DNA of 64,000 nucleotides from JBFWVD01 sp050246915 (GTDB taxonomy: Bacteria > Actinomycetota > Acidimicrobiia > Acidimicrobiales > Ilumatobacteraceae), in assembly GCA_050246915.1 (NCBI GenBank), contig JBFWVD010000005.1:1-64000 (forward strand), read 5' to 3'. Made by a program: the position numbers and the translations under genes. Shown here in pieces: positions 62,302-64,000 of the stretch (positions within the stretch are counted from its first letter, which is position 1; each line of letters starts with the position of its first letter). The notes beneath the pieces were generated by a model. It worked only from the letters and a program-made list of their open reading frames with translations. It was not told where the DNA came from and searched no databases.

Positions 62302-62347
62302 GGAAGTGGCAAGACGCGCCGAAGGTTGTCCTAGGAGATCGTCTCCT
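62302..62347 (+). promoter_or_regulatory. candidate ECF promoter and inverted repeat before the sigma gene
   Basis: GGAAGT (62302-62307), a 17-nt spacer and GTT (62325-62327) resemble SigE/SigH-type promoters, so autoregulation is possible. AGGAGA-TCG-TCTCCT (62333-62347) is a perfect inverted repeat 20 bp before ATG 62367. It could be an operator or a leader hairpin. Neither is proven. Confidence 0.35.
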
Positions 62348-62366
62348 GCACATCTGTTGGGACGTG

Positions 62367-62924
62367 ATGACGAACGTGGAAAGCAGGACCTGGGCAGCGC
62401 CGCCGCCACTCACTGCATCGGTGACGGCCATCGGTCCGACGACCGGTCTGTGGCAGTTGTACGAACGGCGACACGCCGACATGGTGCGTATGGCGGCGTT
62501 CTTGTGTGGCGATCGACATCGGGCCGAGGACCTCGTGCACGAAGCGTTCGTGCGGGTGATGCACCGATGGGATGAACTGGCCGATGAGGCCGCGGCGGAG
62601 GCGTATGTGCGCACCACCATCGTGAACCTCATCCGCGGTGAGCATCGTCATCGTCAGGTCGTGGAGCGACGCGGCTCGTCGATGGTCGACGAGTGGAGCG
62701 GTTCGGCCGAGGACTCCGCGCTCGGACGTGTATCGGCCGACCGGGTGCTGGCTGCGGTGTCGGCACTTCCGTTTCGTCAGCGCGCTTGCGTCGTCATGCG
62801 GTTCTGGATGCGGATGAGTGAATCGGAGATCGCCGAGGGACTCGGTATTTCGATCGGATCGGTGCGAACCCATGCTCGTCGTGGCGTGAGCGCACTGCAG
62901 AAGGTGTTGGGAGACGAACGATGA
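62367..62924 (+). CDS. ECF (extracytoplasmic function) sigma factor
   Basis: A 185-aa group IV sigma factor. Region 2 has RRHADMVRMAAFLCGDRHRA, EDLVHEAFVRVMHRWDEL and YVRTTIVNLIRGEHR. Region 4 has LPFRQRACVVMRFWMRMS and ESEIAEGLGISIGSVRTHAR. It directs RNAP to ECF promoters. ATG 62367 is preferred; GTG 62364 is adjacent. Its stop overlaps the next gene (ATGA), which encodes a membrane protein in the usual place of an anti-sigma factor. Confidence 0.92.
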   Translation: MTNVESRTWAAPPPLTASVTAIGPTTGLWQLYERRHADMVRMAAFLCGDRHRAEDLVHEAFVRVMHRWDELADEAAAEAYVRTTIVNLIRGEHRHRQVVERRGSSMVDEWSGSAEDSALGRVSADRVLAAVSALPFRQRACVVMRFWMRMSESEIAEGLGISIGSVRTHARRGVSALQKVLGDER

Positions 62925-63940
62925 GCAAGGACACGAACGACTTCGAAGGGCGACTGGCCGACATGTTCGATGACACCGCGGCGTCGATCAAGCCCAGGAG
63001 CGACTTCGGCGCGGTGCTCGCCGAACGATCGGCCGCCCCTGTAGCCCTGCCAGGTCACGGACTGCGCGCCTCGCGTCGGATGGTCAGTGTTGCCGCGGCA
63101 GCGGCAGTGGTGGTGGGTCTTCCCGCGCTGGCCGCAGCGGCGACGATGAGCCGCACTGAGCATCGGGTGACCGCGGCGGACACCTCGGTCACTCCGACGT
63201 TGGTGTCAACGACAGTTGCACCGACCACGACAACGGTGACCACCACGTCGTCGACTGTCGCGTCGTCCACTTCGAGTGCGCCGACCACCGAGGCAACGGC
63301 GGCGGTGTCGACGGCGACGAGCGAGCCGCCGCGAGTGGAGCCGACCACGACGACCACCAAACCGAAGCCTGCGACGACCGTGGCAACCACCAAGCCCGCG
63401 CCGGTGGTGGGATTTGCCATCTTGGCCGCCGAGGGCAGTTGGGATGCGTTTCCCATGCGCATCTTGGTGAAGGGTACGGCTCCGATCGGTAGTCAGGTCC
63501 ATGCGACAACGCACTACGGCGACTTCGATCCCGTCGTCAATGGTGACGGTGTGTGGAAACTGAAGTTCGACATCGGCGAAGTCGAGGTCGGCGCGACGGT
63601 GTCGGTGCGCCTCACCAACGACGTCTCCGGTGAGGTACTCGAAGCGTCCCTCACACGACCGGCGCCCAAGGCGACCACGTTCTTGGCGCAGGCGGCCTAC
63701 ACCGAGTGCAACTCGACGCCGCCGTACAACGCCTACTGGGGCAAGGGTGCCATGGGTTCGACGGTGACCATCACCTCGCCATACGGCGGTACGCAGGTGA
63801 CGATTGGCGCCGACGGTGCGTTCCACACCCGCGTCGAGTTCCCCGAAGCGCCCGTGGGTGAGAAGTTCTGGGTGCGGATCTCCAACTCGGCTGGCGGTGC
63901 GGTGTACGAACTCCCGATGACCAGGCTTGCGCCGGGTTGA
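62921..63940 (+). CDS. Thr-rich membrane protein, possible anti-sigma factor
   Basis: A 339-aa protein. An N-terminal cytoplasmic region of about 53 residues (DFEGRLADMFDDTAASIKPR) precedes one transmembrane helix (VSVAAAAAVVVGLPALAAAA). A Thr/Ser/Ala/Pro linker (about 80-160) and two tandem immunoglobulin-like units (about 165-250 and 255-338) follow, each ending (S)LTRPAP or PMTRLAPG. No HxxxCxxC zinc anti-sigma motif is seen. ATGA overlap with the sigma gene suggests that it regulates the sigma factor or is its sensor output. Confidence 0.6.
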   Translation: MSKDTNDFEGRLADMFDDTAASIKPRSDFGAVLAERSAAPVALPGHGLRASRRMVSVAAAAAVVVGLPALAAAATMSRTEHRVTAADTSVTPTLVSTTVAPTTTTVTTTSSTVASSTSSAPTTEATAAVSTATSEPPRVEPTTTTTKPKPATTVATTKPAPVVGFAILAAEGSWDAFPMRILVKGTAPIGSQVHATTHYGDFDPVVNGDGVWKLKFDIGEVEVGATVSVRLTNDVSGEVLEASLTRPAPKATTFLAQAAYTECNSTPPYNAYWGKGAMGSTVTITSPYGGTQVTIGADGAFHTRVEFPEAPVGEKFWVRISNSAGGAVYELPMTRLAPG

Positions 63941-63958
63941 GCGCGGTGACGCGGTGCG

Positions 63959-64000
63959 TCAGCGAACCAGGCCGGGTCGCTTCTCGAGTCCGAAGCTGTA
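63959..64000 (-). CDS. possible 3' end of a reverse-strand gene (partial)
   Basis: The reverse strand reads YSFGLEKRPGLVR and then TGA at the window edge. It is a plausible protein C-terminus, but only 13 codons are visible. It would be convergent with the Thr-rich protein gene. No family can be assigned. Confidence 0.3.
   Translation of the reverse strand, partial: YSFGLEKRPGLVR

Overview
The window is GC-rich, densely coded DNA from an actinobacterium. Family content points that way: a CarD-type regulator, a mycothiol-dependent maleylpyruvate isomerase-like protein, a mycofactocin-coupled type SDR, an F420-type luciferase-like oxidoreductase, a C-H-C CsoR copper sensor, and an IS closely resembling IS6110. 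Secreted proteins built from GYW/DGG/FGDA and WPC repeats, together with many acyl-CoA, SDR and amidohydrolase genes, suggest the class Acidimicrobiia (Ilumatobacter-like). That last placement is inference from protein style, not from a marker gene. No rRNA, CRISPR array, prophage or plasmid origin was seen.

Layout. 1-2350: small ORFs, an intact 1350-bp IS6110-type element and a tRNA-Arg(TCT). 2482-11140: forward genes for a Nudix hydrolase, a GerMN lipoprotein, two secreted repeat proteins, homospermidine synthase, aquaporin and CarD, closed by a strong terminator. 11197-20683: a tight run of eight reverse genes (CoA-transferase fusion, CobQ, dienelactone hydrolase, SnoaL, maleylpyruvate isomerase-like protein, lytic transglycosylase, ProA, PDZ-Lon protease). 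20811-24046: SDRs and an amidohydrolase. 24214-31145: a stress island with YwiC-like protein, a RIC Fe-S repair protein, copZ, a Met/His-rich peptide, copA and csoR, then a divergent MFS exporter versus thioredoxin-DUF302. Two CsoR-like operators lie in this island. 31217-36947: malate synthase G, GlcG, a cysteine-less isochorismatase-fold protein, SnoaL, an amidohydrolase and a second Nudix gene. 36951-47094: DM13 and CPVC membrane proteins, a diguanylate cyclase, PEP carboxylase, a PLP decarboxylase, an ABC-F protein, and an enoyl-CoA hydratase with a thioesterase. 47098-52892: a two-component system divergent from a lipoprotein, adaptor, ABC ATPase and permease operon, with GCTCAG direct repeats between them. 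52916-64000: an amidohydrolase, an aldo/keto reductase, DinB under a LexA-type SOS box, an SGNH hydrolase, an LLM oxidoreductase, SDRs, a P450, and an ECF sigma factor coupled to a Thr-rich membrane protein.

The most informative non-coding signals are the two CsoR-like operators (25813-25829 and 30309-30324), the response-regulator-like direct repeats (49165-49207) and the SOS box ahead of dinB (56284-56299). Each one ties a local regulator or stress response to neighbouring genes. No wholly new defence or RNA system was found. The best candidates for undescribed biology are the CMREHGIDMPDP lipoprotein transporter module, the copper and reactive-species island, and the secreted repeat proteins.
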